64,000 nt of DNA from Streptomyces bauhiniae (GTDB taxonomy: Bacteria > Actinomycetota > Actinomycetes > Streptomycetales > Streptomycetaceae). The stretch lies in the NCBI RefSeq assembly GCF_004784475.1, contig NZ_SRRT01000006.1, positions 554,840 to 618,839 of the forward strand, read 5' to 3'. The position numbers were made by a program, and so were the translations under genes. The notes below the pieces were generated by a model that saw only the letters and a list, made by a program, of their open reading frames with translations, did not search any database and was not told where the DNA came from. This document shows positions 46,927 through 55,001 of this stretch, piece by piece (positions within the stretch are counted from its first letter, which is position 1; the number at the start of each line of letters is the position of its first letter).

Positions 46927-48051
46927 CTAGACGTACCGCTCCAGAATGGAAGACTCGGCAAGCCGCGAAAGCCCCTCCCGCACGCTACGAGCCCGAGCCT
47001 CCCCCACCCCGTCAACAGCCTGCAGATCATCCACGCTGGCAGCGAGCAACTTCTGCAGACCCCCGAAGTGCTCCACCAGCCGATCGATGATCGCCCCCGG
47101 CAGCCGGGGAACCTTCGCCAGCAACCGGAACCCACGAGGCGAAACCGCCGAGTCCAGAGACTCGGGAGACGCGGTGTACCCCAACCCCCGCGCCACAGTC
47201 CCCAGTTCGAGCAGCTCCGCATGGCTCAGCGCGTCCAGCTCGAACAACGCCTCCTCCACCGTCCGCGACCGCTTCGCCGTCGGCTCGGGCACGTAGTCCC
47301 GCACGACCAGCTCACGGTCCGGCTCGACCCCCGCGATCAGCTCCTCGAGCTGGAGCGCCAGCAGCCGCCCGTCCGTACCCAGCTCGACCACGTACTCCGC
47401 GATCTCGGTGGCGATGCGCCGGACCATCTCCAGCCGCTGCGCCACCGCGGAGACGTCCCGGACCGTCACCAGGTCCTCGATCTCCAGCGCGGACAGCGTG
47501 CCCGCGACCTCGTCCAGGCGGAGCTTGTACCGCTCCAGCGTGGCCAGCGCCTGGTTCGCGCGGGAGAGGATCGCCGCCGAGTCCTCCAGGACCCGGCGCT
47601 GCCCGTCGACGTACAGCGCGATCAGCCGCATCGACTGGGACACCGAGACCACGGGGAAGCCGACCTGCTTGGAGACGCGGTCGGCGGTGCGGTGCCGGGT
47701 GCCGGTCTCCTCGGTGGGGATCGTGGGGTCCGGGACGAGCTGGACGCCGGCGCGCAGGATCTTCGACAGGTCCGAGGAGAGGACGATGCCGCCGTCCAGC
47801 TTGCACAGCTCGCGCAGCCGGGTCGCGGTGAACTCCACGTCCAGCACGAAACCGCCGGTGCACATCGCCTCGACCGTCTTGTCCCAGCCCAGCAGGATCA
47901 GGCCGCCGGTGTTGCCGCGCAGGACCCGCTCCAGACCGTCGCGCAGGGCCGTGCCCGGGGCAACGGCGCTCAGCGAGGCGCGCATCAGGCCATCGGCACC
48001 GGCACTCCCACCGGACTTTCCGGGAGCTGCTGCCCGGTCGTTGGCTGCCAC
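46927..48051 (-). CDS. disA: DNA integrity scanning protein DisA, diadenylate cyclase
   Basis: 374 residues. Makes c-di-AMP from two ATP and slows at damaged or branched DNA. The DAC domain has T-G-G-L-I-L-L-G near 48-55, D-G-G at 86-88 (usually D-G-A in other bacteria) and R-H-R at 119-121. A helical linker leads to the C-terminal helix-hairpin-helix domain (V-D-G-V-G-E-A-R-A-R-S-V). GGAGGAG precedes GTG 48051. It lies just after radA on the same strand, the usual radA-disA pairing; RadA restrains DisA in other bacteria. Confidence 0.96.
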   Translation of the reverse strand: MAANDRAAAPGKSGGSAGADGLMRASLSAVAPGTALRDGLERVLRGNTGGLILLGWDKTVEAMCTGGFVLDVEFTATRLRELCKLDGGIVLSSDLSKILRAGVQLVPDPTIPTEETGTRHRTADRVSKQVGFPVVSVSQSMRLIALYVDGQRRVLEDSAAILSRANQALATLERYKLRLDEVAGTLSALEIEDLVTVRDVSAVAQRLEMVRRIATEIAEYVVELGTDGRLLALQLEELIAGVEPDRELVVRDYVPEPTAKRSRTVEEALFELDALSHAELLELGTVARGLGYTASPESLDSAVSPRGFRLLAKVPRLPGAIIDRLVEHFGGLQKLLAASVDDLQAVDGVGEARARSVREGLSRLAESSILERYV

Positions 48052-48131
48052 TGCACTCCTCCGGTCGCAGGTTCTGACGCGCTTCCGTCACGGCACGCGT
48101 TTCGCACGGACGGGCGAGACCTGCGCAAAGT

Positions 48132-49541
48132 CTACCGGCGGTCCTCCGTCTCCCGCGGGGCCTCTCGGCGACGGGAGCGGGGCAGCACCCGCAGCGCGTC
48201 CCCCATGTCGGCCACCTCCACGACCTTCATCCCGGCCGGGACCTTGCCCGGATCGCCCGGTACGAGCGCGTGCGTGAAGCCCAGCCGGGCCGCCTCGGCG
48301 AGCCTGCGCTGCACGCCTGTGACGCGTCTGACCTCGCCGGCGAGACCCACCTCACCGATGGCGACCAGGTTCTTCGGGAGCGGGGTGTCGCTGGCCGCCG
48401 AGGCGAGCGCCAGCGCGATGGCCAGGTCGGCGGCGGGCTCGGACAGCTTCACCCCGCCGACGGTCGCGGAGTAGATGTCCCGCTTGCCGAGCGCGCTGAT
48501 CCGGCCGCGCTGCTCCAGCACCGCCAGCATCATCGAGACGCGGGAGGTCTCCAGGCCGGAAGTGGTGCGGCGGGGGGAGGGGATCTGGGAGTCCACGGTG
48601 AGCGCCTGCACCTCGGCCACCAGCGGGCGGCGCCCCTCCAGGGTCACGGTCAGACAGGTGCCGGGCACCGGCTCGGCGCGCCGGGTGAGGAAGAGGCCGC
48701 TGGGGTCGGCGAGGCCGGTGATGCCCTCGTCGTGCAGCTCGAAGCAGCCGACCTCGTCCGTCGCCCCGTACCGGTTCTTCACGCCGCGGACCAGGCGGAG
48801 GCGGGCGTGCCGGTCGCCCTCGAAGCTCAGGACCACGTCGACCAGATGCTCCAGCAGGCGGGGGCCCGCGATGGCGCCGTCCTTGGTGACATGGCCCACC
48901 AGCAGGGTGGACATGCCGCGCTCCTTGGAGGCGCGGATCAGGGCGCCGGCCACCTCGCGGACCTGGGCCATGCCACCGGGGGCGCCGTCGATCTCGGGGG
49001 AGGCGACGGTCTGCACCGAGTCCAGGATCAGCAGGGAGGGCTTGACCGCGTCCAAGTGGCCCAGAACGGCGGCCAGATCGGTCTCGGCGGCGAGATAGAG
49101 GTGGTCGTCCAGGGCCTTGATGCGGTCGGCGCGCATCCGCACCTGGCTCGCGGACTCCTCGCCGGTGACATAGAGGGTCTTGTGCTCCTCGCTCGCCGAC
49201 TTGGCCGCCACGTCGAGCAGCAGCGTGGACTTGCCGACGCCCGGCTCGCCCGCGAGCAGAACCACCGCGCCGGGTACGAGTCCGCCGCCGAGCACCCGGT
49301 CCAGCTCGGGGACGCCGGTGGAGCGGGCGGTGGCCTGGCGGCCGTCGACCTGGCCGATGGGCAGGGCGGAGCTGGTGACGCGGCCCGGCGCCGTCGTACG
49401 GACCGCGGGCGCGCCGTACTCCTCGACCGTGCCCCACGCCTGGCACTCGGGGCAGCGGCCGAGCCACTTGGCCGTCTGCCAGCCGCACTCGGTGCAGCGG
49501 TAGGACGGACGCTCCTTGGCGGACTTGGTACGGGTGGCCAT
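48132..49541 (-). CDS. radA: DNA repair protein RadA (Sms)
   Basis: 469 residues. Branch-migration helicase of recombinational repair. The N-terminal zinc finger is C-T-E-C-G-W then C-P-E-C, and the RecA-like core has Walker A G-E-P-G-V-G-K-S-T. The RadA-specific K-N-R-Y-G motif is present, and the C-terminal Lon-like domain contains V-G-E-V-G-L-A-G-E-V-R. The ATG 49541 start is supported by a -10 box six bases upstream, which indicates a leaderless mRNA. disA follows 80 bases downstream. The longer frame to 49622 lacks support. Confidence 0.96.
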   Translation of the reverse strand: MATRTKSAKERPSYRCTECGWQTAKWLGRCPECQAWGTVEEYGAPAVRTTAPGRVTSSALPIGQVDGRQATARSTGVPELDRVLGGGLVPGAVVLLAGEPGVGKSTLLLDVAAKSASEEHKTLYVTGEESASQVRMRADRIKALDDHLYLAAETDLAAVLGHLDAVKPSLLILDSVQTVASPEIDGAPGGMAQVREVAGALIRASKERGMSTLLVGHVTKDGAIAGPRLLEHLVDVVLSFEGDRHARLRLVRGVKNRYGATDEVGCFELHDEGITGLADPSGLFLTRRAEPVPGTCLTVTLEGRRPLVAEVQALTVDSQIPSPRRTTSGLETSRVSMMLAVLEQRGRISALGKRDIYSATVGGVKLSEPAADLAIALALASAASDTPLPKNLVAIGEVGLAGEVRRVTGVQRRLAEAARLGFTHALVPGDPGKVPAGMKVVEVADMGDALRVLPRSRRREAPRETEDRR

Positions 49542-49547
49542 GCGGAA

Positions 49548-49553
49548 ACCGTA
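49548..49553 (-). promoter_or_regulatory. -10 box (TACGGT) of a leaderless radA transcript
   Basis: On the reverse strand TACGGT ends six bases before ATG 49541; no Shine-Dalgarno. Confidence 0.55.
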
Positions 49554-49769
49554 GCCCCCGCCACTGACAACGCCCGCCGCCCGGCCTCGGAGGGCGCGCG
49601 AGCGGGGCGCACGCCGGGGCATCGGGGCGCACGCGGAGTGAATGGTTCCGGATGCCGTCCACCGGGTTCGCGCCCGCTCCCCGGAGGCCGGTGTCCCCTT
49701 ATGAGGGATCGTTTCACCCGTACGGATTAAAAGTGCTCAAGGTGCAAGTAGGGGCACTCCGCCGACGCC

Positions 49770-49775
49770 TACGGT
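49770..49775 (+). promoter_or_regulatory. -10 box (TACGGT) of a leaderless transcript
   Basis: Ends seven bases before GTG 49783, which therefore is preferred over ATG 49786 as the start of the sigma-like fusion protein. Confidence 0.45.
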
Positions 49776-49782
49776 CGCACAG

Positions 49783-51489
49783 GTGATGAGCAGCACTCCG
49801 GAGACCACGACCCGCACCACCGGCGCACACCGGGCGCAACGGGCGCACCGGGAGGCGCGCGACCGATCCGCGGCGCGGAACATCGCCCAGCGGGCGTCGT
49901 CGCGCCATGAGGCGTATCTGGACGGCCTGTTCACCTACTGCCTGTCGGTGCTGTGCGACCACGACGCGGCCACCGCCGCCCTGGGCGAGGTCCTCGTCAT
50001 CGCCGAGCGGCGCGGCCGCCGCGACCCGCAGACCCCCGGCGACCGCCGGGCCTGGCTGTACGCGCTGGCCCGCTGGGCCTGTCTGCGCGGCCTCGCCGAG
50101 GCCCGCCGCAAACGCCAGGCCACCCACGCCGCCGGCCGCCCCGCCCAGGGCGCTCCGGCGCCCGAACCCGCGCCGCCCGCCGAGGTGCTGGAGCTGCGCC
50201 GCCGCGAACTCGCCCTGCTGGCCTGGCCGGAGGCGGCCGGGACCACGCCCGAGCAGCGCGAGGCGCTGGAGCTGGCCGTCCGGCACAAGCTCACCGCCCC
50301 CGAGGTCGCCGCCGTGCTCGGGCTGGAGCCCGCCGCCGCCCGCGAACTGCTGGCCTCCGCCGCCTGCGAGGTCGAACGCACCCGCGCCGCCCTCGCCGTG
50401 GTGGAGACCGGGGGCTGCCCGAGCGTGGCCCACCTCACCGGCGACAGCCAGTTGATGCTCAGCGCGGCCCTGCGCCGTGAGCTGGTCCGGCACGTCGACG
50501 ACTGCCCGCGCTGCCGCCGTACCGCCGAGCGCGCCGTCCCCGGCCGCTGGCCCGGCGCCGCGGTCACCCCCGCCGAGCTGCCCGTGCTGCCCGCGCCCCG
50601 CGCCGCCCTGCGCTCCGCGCTCGCCCACCCACCGCGCGCCCGGTCCGCCGCCGTGCCGCGCTTCGACCGGCGCGGCTTCCCGATGGACCCCAAGGACCGC
50701 GCGGCCCGCCGGGACAAGCTCCGTTCGCGTGCCGTCACCACGACCGTCGTCGCCACCGTGGTCGCCGCCCCCGTGCTCGCCCTGTGGGCCGCCTACCGGG
50801 GCGCCCCCACCCTCGGCGGCGACGACAGCCCCGGCGCCGCCCGCGAGGCGGACGGCCCCGGCGCGCTCGGCGGCGACCCGGCGGGCGGCTACCAGAACGC
50901 GGGCAACGCCAGCGTGAAGCCCGGCACCCGGCCCGCCGAGAAGGGCAAGTCGGACGTCTCCGTGGAGGTCGTCAGCGTCAACGGCGCCGGGGAGAAGGAC
51001 GCCGGCCGGCTCGCGGTCGCTGCCGCCCACCACGGCGACACCACGCTGATCACCCTCAGCGCCTCCGGCGACACCCCGGTGCGCTGGTCCGCGACCACCT
51101 CCGCGCCCTGGCTCTATCTGAGCCGGTCGGCGGGCACCCTCGATCCGGGCGACTCGGTCACGGTCAAGGTGTACGTCGACCATCTGCGCGAGCCTTCGGG
51201 CCACTGGCGGGCCCGCGTGGCCGTCGCCCCGGCCGGCGCGGTCGTCACCATCGACGGCAACGGCCCGGCCCCGACGCCGTCCCGCCCGCAGCCCAGCCCG
51301 GACCCGACGACGCCGACCGCTCCGCCCTCTTCTTCCAGCCCGCCGAGTCAGTCCCCGCCGCCGTCCAGCACCTCTCCGAGCCCGGACCCCGAGCCGTCCG
51401 ATCCGCCCTCGTCACCCTCTTCCCACCCGCCGGACTCGTCCCCGCCGCCGGGCGACGACGAGGACACCCCGAGTCCCACCGACGGTTAG
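49783..51489 (+). CDS. sigma-like / zinc anti-sigma / transmembrane / BACON fusion protein
   Basis: 568 residues. Residues 42-110 look like sigma region 2 (L-F-T-Y-C-L-S-V-L, D-A-A-T-A-A-L, R-A-W-L-Y-A-L-A-R-W). Residues 134-205 look like region 4 with a helix-turn-helix (A-P-E-V-A-A-V-L-G-L). H237, C241 and C244 fit the H-x3-C-x2-C motif of zinc anti-sigma domains. One membrane helix follows (317-338), then an extracytoplasmic beta domain of the BACON type (about 385-505: L-I-T-L-S-A-S-G-D, W-L-Y-L-S-R-S-A-G-T-L-D-P-G-D-S-V-T-V), then a Pro/Ser tail. Sigma activity is inferred; the sigma parts are divergent. It stops four bases into the next, converging gene. Confidence 0.72.
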   Translation: MMSSTPETTTRTTGAHRAQRAHREARDRSAARNIAQRASSRHEAYLDGLFTYCLSVLCDHDAATAALGEVLVIAERRGRRDPQTPGDRRAWLYALARWACLRGLAEARRKRQATHAAGRPAQGAPAPEPAPPAEVLELRRRELALLAWPEAAGTTPEQREALELAVRHKLTAPEVAAVLGLEPAAARELLASAACEVERTRAALAVVETGGCPSVAHLTGDSQLMLSAALRRELVRHVDDCPRCRRTAERAVPGRWPGAAVTPAELPVLPAPRAALRSALAHPPRARSAAVPRFDRRGFPMDPKDRAARRDKLRSRAVTTTVVATVVAAPVLALWAAYRGAPTLGGDDSPGAAREADGPGALGGDPAGGYQNAGNASVKPGTRPAEKGKSDVSVEVVSVNGAGEKDAGRLAVAAAHHGDTTLITLSASGDTPVRWSATTSAPWLYLSRSAGTLDPGDSVTVKVYVDHLREPSGHWRARVAVAPAGAVVTIDGNGPAPTPSRPQPSPDPTTPTAPPSSSSPPSQSPPPSSTSPSPDPEPSDPPSSPSSHPPDSSPPPGDDEDTPSPTDG

Positions 51490-52319
51490 GCCGGGTCCGC
51501 CGGGTGCGGAGCCACCAGCGGCAACTGCGACGCCAGCCGCTGCTCGCACAGCTCGACCAGGCGGTCGTAGCCCGCCTTGCCCATCAGCTCGGTCAGCTCG
51601 GCCCGGTAGGAGACGTAGACCGGGTCGCCCGCGCCGTGCGCCGAGGTGGCCGAGGTGCACCACCAGTGCAGGTCGTGGCCGCCGGGGCCCCAGCCGCGCC
51701 GGTCGTACTCGCCGATGGACACCTGCAGGACGCGGGTGTCGTCGGGGCGGTCGATCCAGTCGTAGGTGCGGCGGATCGGTAGCTGCCAGCACACGTCCGG
51801 CTTGGTCTCCAGCGGCTCCCGGCCCTCCTTGAGCGCCAGGATGTGCAGCGAGCAGCCCGCGCCGCCCGCGAAGCCGGGCCGGTTCTGGAAGATGCACGAG
51901 CCCTCGAAGGGACGCGTCTGCCGCGAACCCTCCTCGTCCTCCGAGACCCAGCCGCCCGCCAGCCCCTCGTCGTGGTGCTGCCAGATCTCCGGGGTGAGCC
52001 GGGCCACGTGCTCCGCGACCCGCTTCTCGTCGTCCTCGTCGGAGAAGTGCGCGCCCAGCGTGCAGCAGCCGTCGGCCGCGCGGCCGGCCTGGATGCCCTG
52101 GCAGCCCTGGCCGAAGATGCAGGTCCAGCGGGAGGTCAGCCAGGTCAGGTCGCAGCGGAAAATCTGCTCGTCGTCGGCGGGGTCGGGGAACTCCACCCAC
52201 GCGCGCGCGAAGTCGAGGCCCTTCTCGTCGTCCTTGAGGGCCTTGTCGGCTTTGCGCGACTTGGTCGGCTTGTCAGGCTTGGCGGCCTTGTTGACCTTTG
52301 CCTTTTTCGTCTTTGGCAC
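51486..52319 (-). CDS. Cys-rich protein with Lys-rich N-terminus, YkgJ-like
   Basis: 277 residues. The first 33 residues are Lys/Ala-rich and probably disordered. The core has cysteines at 56, 67, 73, 85 and 86 (C-C-T-L-G-A-H-F), then 142 and 156 in F-E-G-S-C-I-F-Q-N-R-P-G-F and G-C-S-L-H-I. This spacing recalls the zinc/iron-chelating YkgJ type, whose members bind a metal with clustered cysteines; function unknown. Trp and His residues are frequent towards the end. The GTG 52319 start has a -10 box six bases upstream. It is divergent from ppx and shares four bases with the end of the BACON gene. Confidence 0.65.
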   Translation of the reverse strand: MPKTKKAKVNKAAKPDKPTKSRKADKALKDDEKGLDFARAWVEFPDPADDEQIFRCDLTWLTSRWTCIFGQGCQGIQAGRAADGCCTLGAHFSDEDDEKRVAEHVARLTPEIWQHHDEGLAGGWVSEDEEGSRQTRPFEGSCIFQNRPGFAGGAGCSLHILALKEGREPLETKPDVCWQLPIRRTYDWIDRPDDTRVLQVSIGEYDRRGWGPGGHDLHWWCTSATSAHGAGDPVYVSYRAELTELMGKAGYDRLVELCEQRLASQLPLVAPHPADPA

Positions 52320-52325
52320 CCGTCC

Positions 52326-52331
52326 AGGGTA
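52326..52331 (-). promoter_or_regulatory. -10 box (TACCCT) of a leaderless transcript
   Basis: On the reverse strand it ends six bases before GTG 52319. Confidence 0.45.
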
Positions 52332-52377
52332 AGACGCATGAGGGCCGTACGGGCACCGCGGAACGGGCTTCTGGCAG

Positions 52378-52383
52378 TAGCGT
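52378..52383 (+). promoter_or_regulatory. -10 box (TAGCGT) of a leaderless transcript
   Basis: Ends seven bases before ATG 52391. Together with the box at 52326-52331 it makes a compact divergent promoter of about 70 bases. Confidence 0.5.
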
Positions 52384-52390
52384 TTCGTCC

Positions 52391-53323
52391 ATGAGACTCG
52401 GTGTCCTGGACGTGGGCTCGAACACGGTGCATCTGCTGGTGGTGGACGCCCACCCCGGCGCCCGTCCGCTGCCCGCCCACTCCCACAAGGCCGACCTGCG
52501 GCTCGCCCAACTCCTCGACGACAGCGGCGCGATCGGCGACGAGGGCATCGAAAGCCTCGTCGCCGTCGTCCGGGACGCCCTCCAGGCCGCCGAGGACAAG
52601 GGCGTCGAGGACCTGCTGCCGTTCGCCACCTCCGCCGTGCGCGAGGCCCGCAACGCCGACGACGTCCTCGCGCGCGTCGCCGACGAGACCGGCGTCCGCC
52701 TCCAGGTGCTCAGCGGCGCCGAGGAGGCCCGGCTCACCTTCCTCGCCGTCCGCCGCTGGTTCGGCTGGTCCGCGGGCAAGCTCCTCGTCCTCGACATCGG
52801 CGGCGGCTCGCTGGAGATCGCCTACGGCATCGACGAGGAGCCCGACGCGGCCGCCTCCCTGCCCCTCGGCGCCGGCCGCCTCACCGCCGGCTGGCTGCGC
52901 GAGGACCCGCCGACCTCCGACGAGGTACGCGCGCTGCGCCGCCACGCGCGCGCGGAGATCGCCCGTACCGTCGGCGAGTTCAGCCGCTTCGGCGCCCCCG
53001 ACCATGTGGTCGCCACCTCCAAGACCTTCAAGCAGCTCGCCCGGATCGCGGGCGCCGCGCGGGACGCCGACGGCCTCTATGTCCAGCGCGAGCTGAAGCG
53101 GGAGTCGCTGGAGGCATGGGTGCCCCGGCTCGCCGCGATGTCCGCGGCGCAGCGTGCCGAGCTGCCCGGAGTCTCCGAGGGCCGGGCGGGGCAGATCCTC
53201 GCCGGGGCGCTGGTGGCCGAGGGGGCGATGGACCTGTTCGGCGTGGAGAGCCTGGAGATCTGTCCGTGGGCGCTGCGCGAGGGCGTGATCCTGCGGCGCC
53301 TGGACCACATGGGCTCGGCGTGA
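52391..53323 (+). CDS. Ppx/GppA-family exopolyphosphatase
   Basis: 310 residues of the ASKHA fold. Motifs: L-D-V-G-S-N-T-V-H-L-L at the N-terminus (phosphate-1), A-T-S-A-V-R-E-A, S-G-A-E-E-A-R-L-T-F and D-I-G-G-G-S-L-E-I (phosphate-2). This is the short form, lacking the C-terminal HD domain of E. coli Ppx. It would hydrolyse polyphosphate or the pentaphosphate alarmone; short actinobacterial members mostly act on short-chain polyphosphate. The start is supported by a -10 box seven bases upstream. Confidence 0.9.
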   Translation: MRLGVLDVGSNTVHLLVVDAHPGARPLPAHSHKADLRLAQLLDDSGAIGDEGIESLVAVVRDALQAAEDKGVEDLLPFATSAVREARNADDVLARVADETGVRLQVLSGAEEARLTFLAVRRWFGWSAGKLLVLDIGGGSLEIAYGIDEEPDAAASLPLGAGRLTAGWLREDPPTSDEVRALRRHARAEIARTVGEFSRFGAPDHVVATSKTFKQLARIAGAARDADGLYVQRELKRESLEAWVPRLAAMSAAQRAELPGVSEGRAGQILAGALVAEGAMDLFGVESLEICPWALREGVILRRLDHMGSA

Positions 53324-53397
53324 ACGGTGTCGCGGGCCCGCGATGGCGAAGCTCACACCGGCCCGGGCACACCCCTCGTCCCCGGTATCCCACCCCG

Positions 53398-53403
53398 TAA
53401 GGT
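53398..53403 (+). promoter_or_regulatory. -10 box (TAAGGT) of a leaderless transcript
   Basis: Ends six bases before GTG 53410, favouring that start over the in-frame GTG 53404. Confidence 0.5.
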
Positions 53404-53409
53404 GTGTTC

Positions 53410-54222
53410 GTGGCTGAACCAAGGGACGTAAAGGTCGCCCTGTCGACGGCCTCGGTCTACCCGGAGTCGACGGCGACGGCCTTCGAGATCGCCGCGCGCC
53501 TCGGCTACGACGGCGTCGAGGTCATGGTGTGGACCGACCCCGTCAGCCAGGACATCGAGGCGCTGCGCCGCCTCTCCGACCACCACGGCGTGCCGATCCT
53601 CGCCGTGCACGCGCCCTGCCTGCTGATCACCCAGCGGGTCTGGTCCACCGACCCCTGGACCAAGCTGCGCCGCGCGCGGTCGGCCGCCGAGAAGCTGGGC
53701 GCCTCCACCGTCGTCGTCCACCCGCCCTTCCGCTGGCAGCGGCAGTACGCCCGCGAGTTCGTCGACGGCATCTGGCGCATGGCCGACGAGACCGACGTGC
53801 GGTTCGCCGTCGAGAACATGTACCCCTGGCGCTACCGCGACCGCGAACTGCTCGCCTACGCCCCCGAGTGGGACGTCACCAAGGACGACTACCGGCACTT
53901 CACGATCGACCTCAGCCACACCGCGACCGCCCGCACCGACGCCCTCGGCATGATCGACCGCATGGGCGACCGGCTCGGCCACGTCCACCTCGCCGACGGC
54001 CGGGGCTCCGCCAAGGACGAGCACCTGGTGCCGGGCCGCGGCACCCAGCCCTGCGCCGAACTGCTGGACCGCCTCACCCGCACCGGCTTCGACGGCCATG
54101 TCGTCATCGAGGTCAACACCCGCCGGGCCATGTCCAGTGCGGAGCGCGAGGCCGACCTCGCCGAGGCCCTCGCCTTCACCCGCCGCCACCTCGCGGCCGG
54201 CGCCGGGGTGCCCCGGCCGTGA
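53410..54222 (+). CDS. sugar phosphate isomerase/epimerase family TIM-barrel protein
   Basis: 270 residues of the AP-endonuclease-2-like TIM barrel (xylose isomerase-like). Characteristic strands: V-A-L-S-T-A-S-V-Y-P, G-Y-D-G-V-E-V-M-V, I-L-A-V-H-A-P, V-V-V-H-P-P-F-R-W, F-A-V-E-N-M-Y, H-F-T-I-D-L-S-H and V-V-I-E-V-N-T-R. The His, Glu and Asp metal ligands sit on these strands, so a divalent-metal enzyme is likely. The substrate is unknown. The next gene, a TetR regulator, overlaps its stop by four bases (GTGA), suggesting co-regulation. Confidence 0.85.
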   Translation: MAEPRDVKVALSTASVYPESTATAFEIAARLGYDGVEVMVWTDPVSQDIEALRRLSDHHGVPILAVHAPCLLITQRVWSTDPWTKLRRARSAAEKLGASTVVVHPPFRWQRQYAREFVDGIWRMADETDVRFAVENMYPWRYRDRELLAYAPEWDVTKDDYRHFTIDLSHTATARTDALGMIDRMGDRLGHVHLADGRGSAKDEHLVPGRGTQPCAELLDRLTRTGFDGHVVIEVNTRRAMSSAEREADLAEALAFTRRHLAAGAGVPRP

Positions 54223-54824
54223 GCGAGCCCACCGCACGGCGCCGGGGACGGCCCCCGCGCGCCGAGTCCGGCGACACCCGCGACCGCATCCTCGGCGCCG
54301 CCCGCGAGGAGTTCTCCGAACGCGGCTACGAGAAGACCTCCGTACGCGGCATCGCCAAGGCCGCCGGGGTCGACTCCGCGCTGGTCCACCACTACTTCGG
54401 CACCAAGGAGCAGGTCTTCGAGGCCGCCGTCTCGGTCGCCTTCGCGCCCGCCCTCGCCGCGCCGGAAGCGATCGCCGAGGGCCCGCTGGACTCGGTGGGG
54501 GAGCGGCTGACCCGGTTCGTGCTGGGCGTGTGGGAGAACCCCGCCACGCGCACCCCGCTGCTGGCCATCGTCCGCTCCGCCGTCAACAACGACACCGCTG
54601 CCGCCGTGTTCCGCCGCCTGATCGCCGCCCAGCTCCTGGGCCGCATCGCCGGGCGCCTGGACGTGCCGGACGCCGAGCTGCGCGTCGAGCTGGCCGCCGC
54701 GCAACTGGTCGGCACGGCCATGCTGCGCTACGTGATCAAGGTGGAGCCGCTGGCCTCGGCCGACCTGGAGCGCATCGTGGCCCGGCTGGCACCGGTGGTG
54801 CAGGGGCATCTCACGGGGGAGTGA
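54219..54824 (+). CDS. TetR-family transcriptional regulator
   Basis: 201 residues. N-terminal basic R-R-R-G-R-P-P-R, then the helix-turn-helix I-L-G-A-A-R-E-E-F-S-E-R-G-Y, T-S-V-R-G-I-A-K-A-A-G-V, A-L-V-H-H-Y-F. The C-terminal helical domain (T-R-T-P-L-L-A-I-V-R-S-A) is like that of regulators with fatty-acyl or small hydrophobic ligands. GTG 54219 overlaps the stop of the isomerase. No palindrome was found right upstream; its operator may lie elsewhere. Confidence 0.92.
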   Translation: MSEPTARRRGRPPRAESGDTRDRILGAAREEFSERGYEKTSVRGIAKAAGVDSALVHHYFGTKEQVFEAAVSVAFAPALAAPEAIAEGPLDSVGERLTRFVLGVWENPATRTPLLAIVRSAVNNDTAAAVFRRLIAAQLLGRIAGRLDVPDAELRVELAAAQLVGTAMLRYVIKVEPLASADLERIVARLAPVVQGHLTGE

Positions 54825-54941
54825 GGCGGGACTGGGCGAGGGGGCGCGCTGGGAGTGCGGCGTGGGGCGCGCGGGGGGCCGGGCGCCAAGACGTCCGTCC
54901 CGCATTCCGGACACTTCGTCCCGCCCCGTGGATGACCGGCG

Positions 54942-54947
54942 TACGCT
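54942..54947 (+). promoter_or_regulatory. likely -10 box (TACGCT) of ilvD
   Basis: About 55 bases before the ilvD ATG. The predicted leader begins with a small hairpin, GTCAGA (54956-54961) pairing with TCTGAC (54968-54973). No T-box or leader-peptide attenuator is recognisable. Confidence 0.4.
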
Positions 54948-55001
54948 CGGGAGCAGTCAGAAGTCTCTCTGACCGGTCTTCTCTAGAAGGAGCGAGCGAC
55001 G

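Noticed and set aside
54825..55001. T-box or leader-peptide attenuator before ilvD
   Set aside because: Only a 6-bp hairpin is visible; no T-box bulge, no branched-chain codon run and no terminator.
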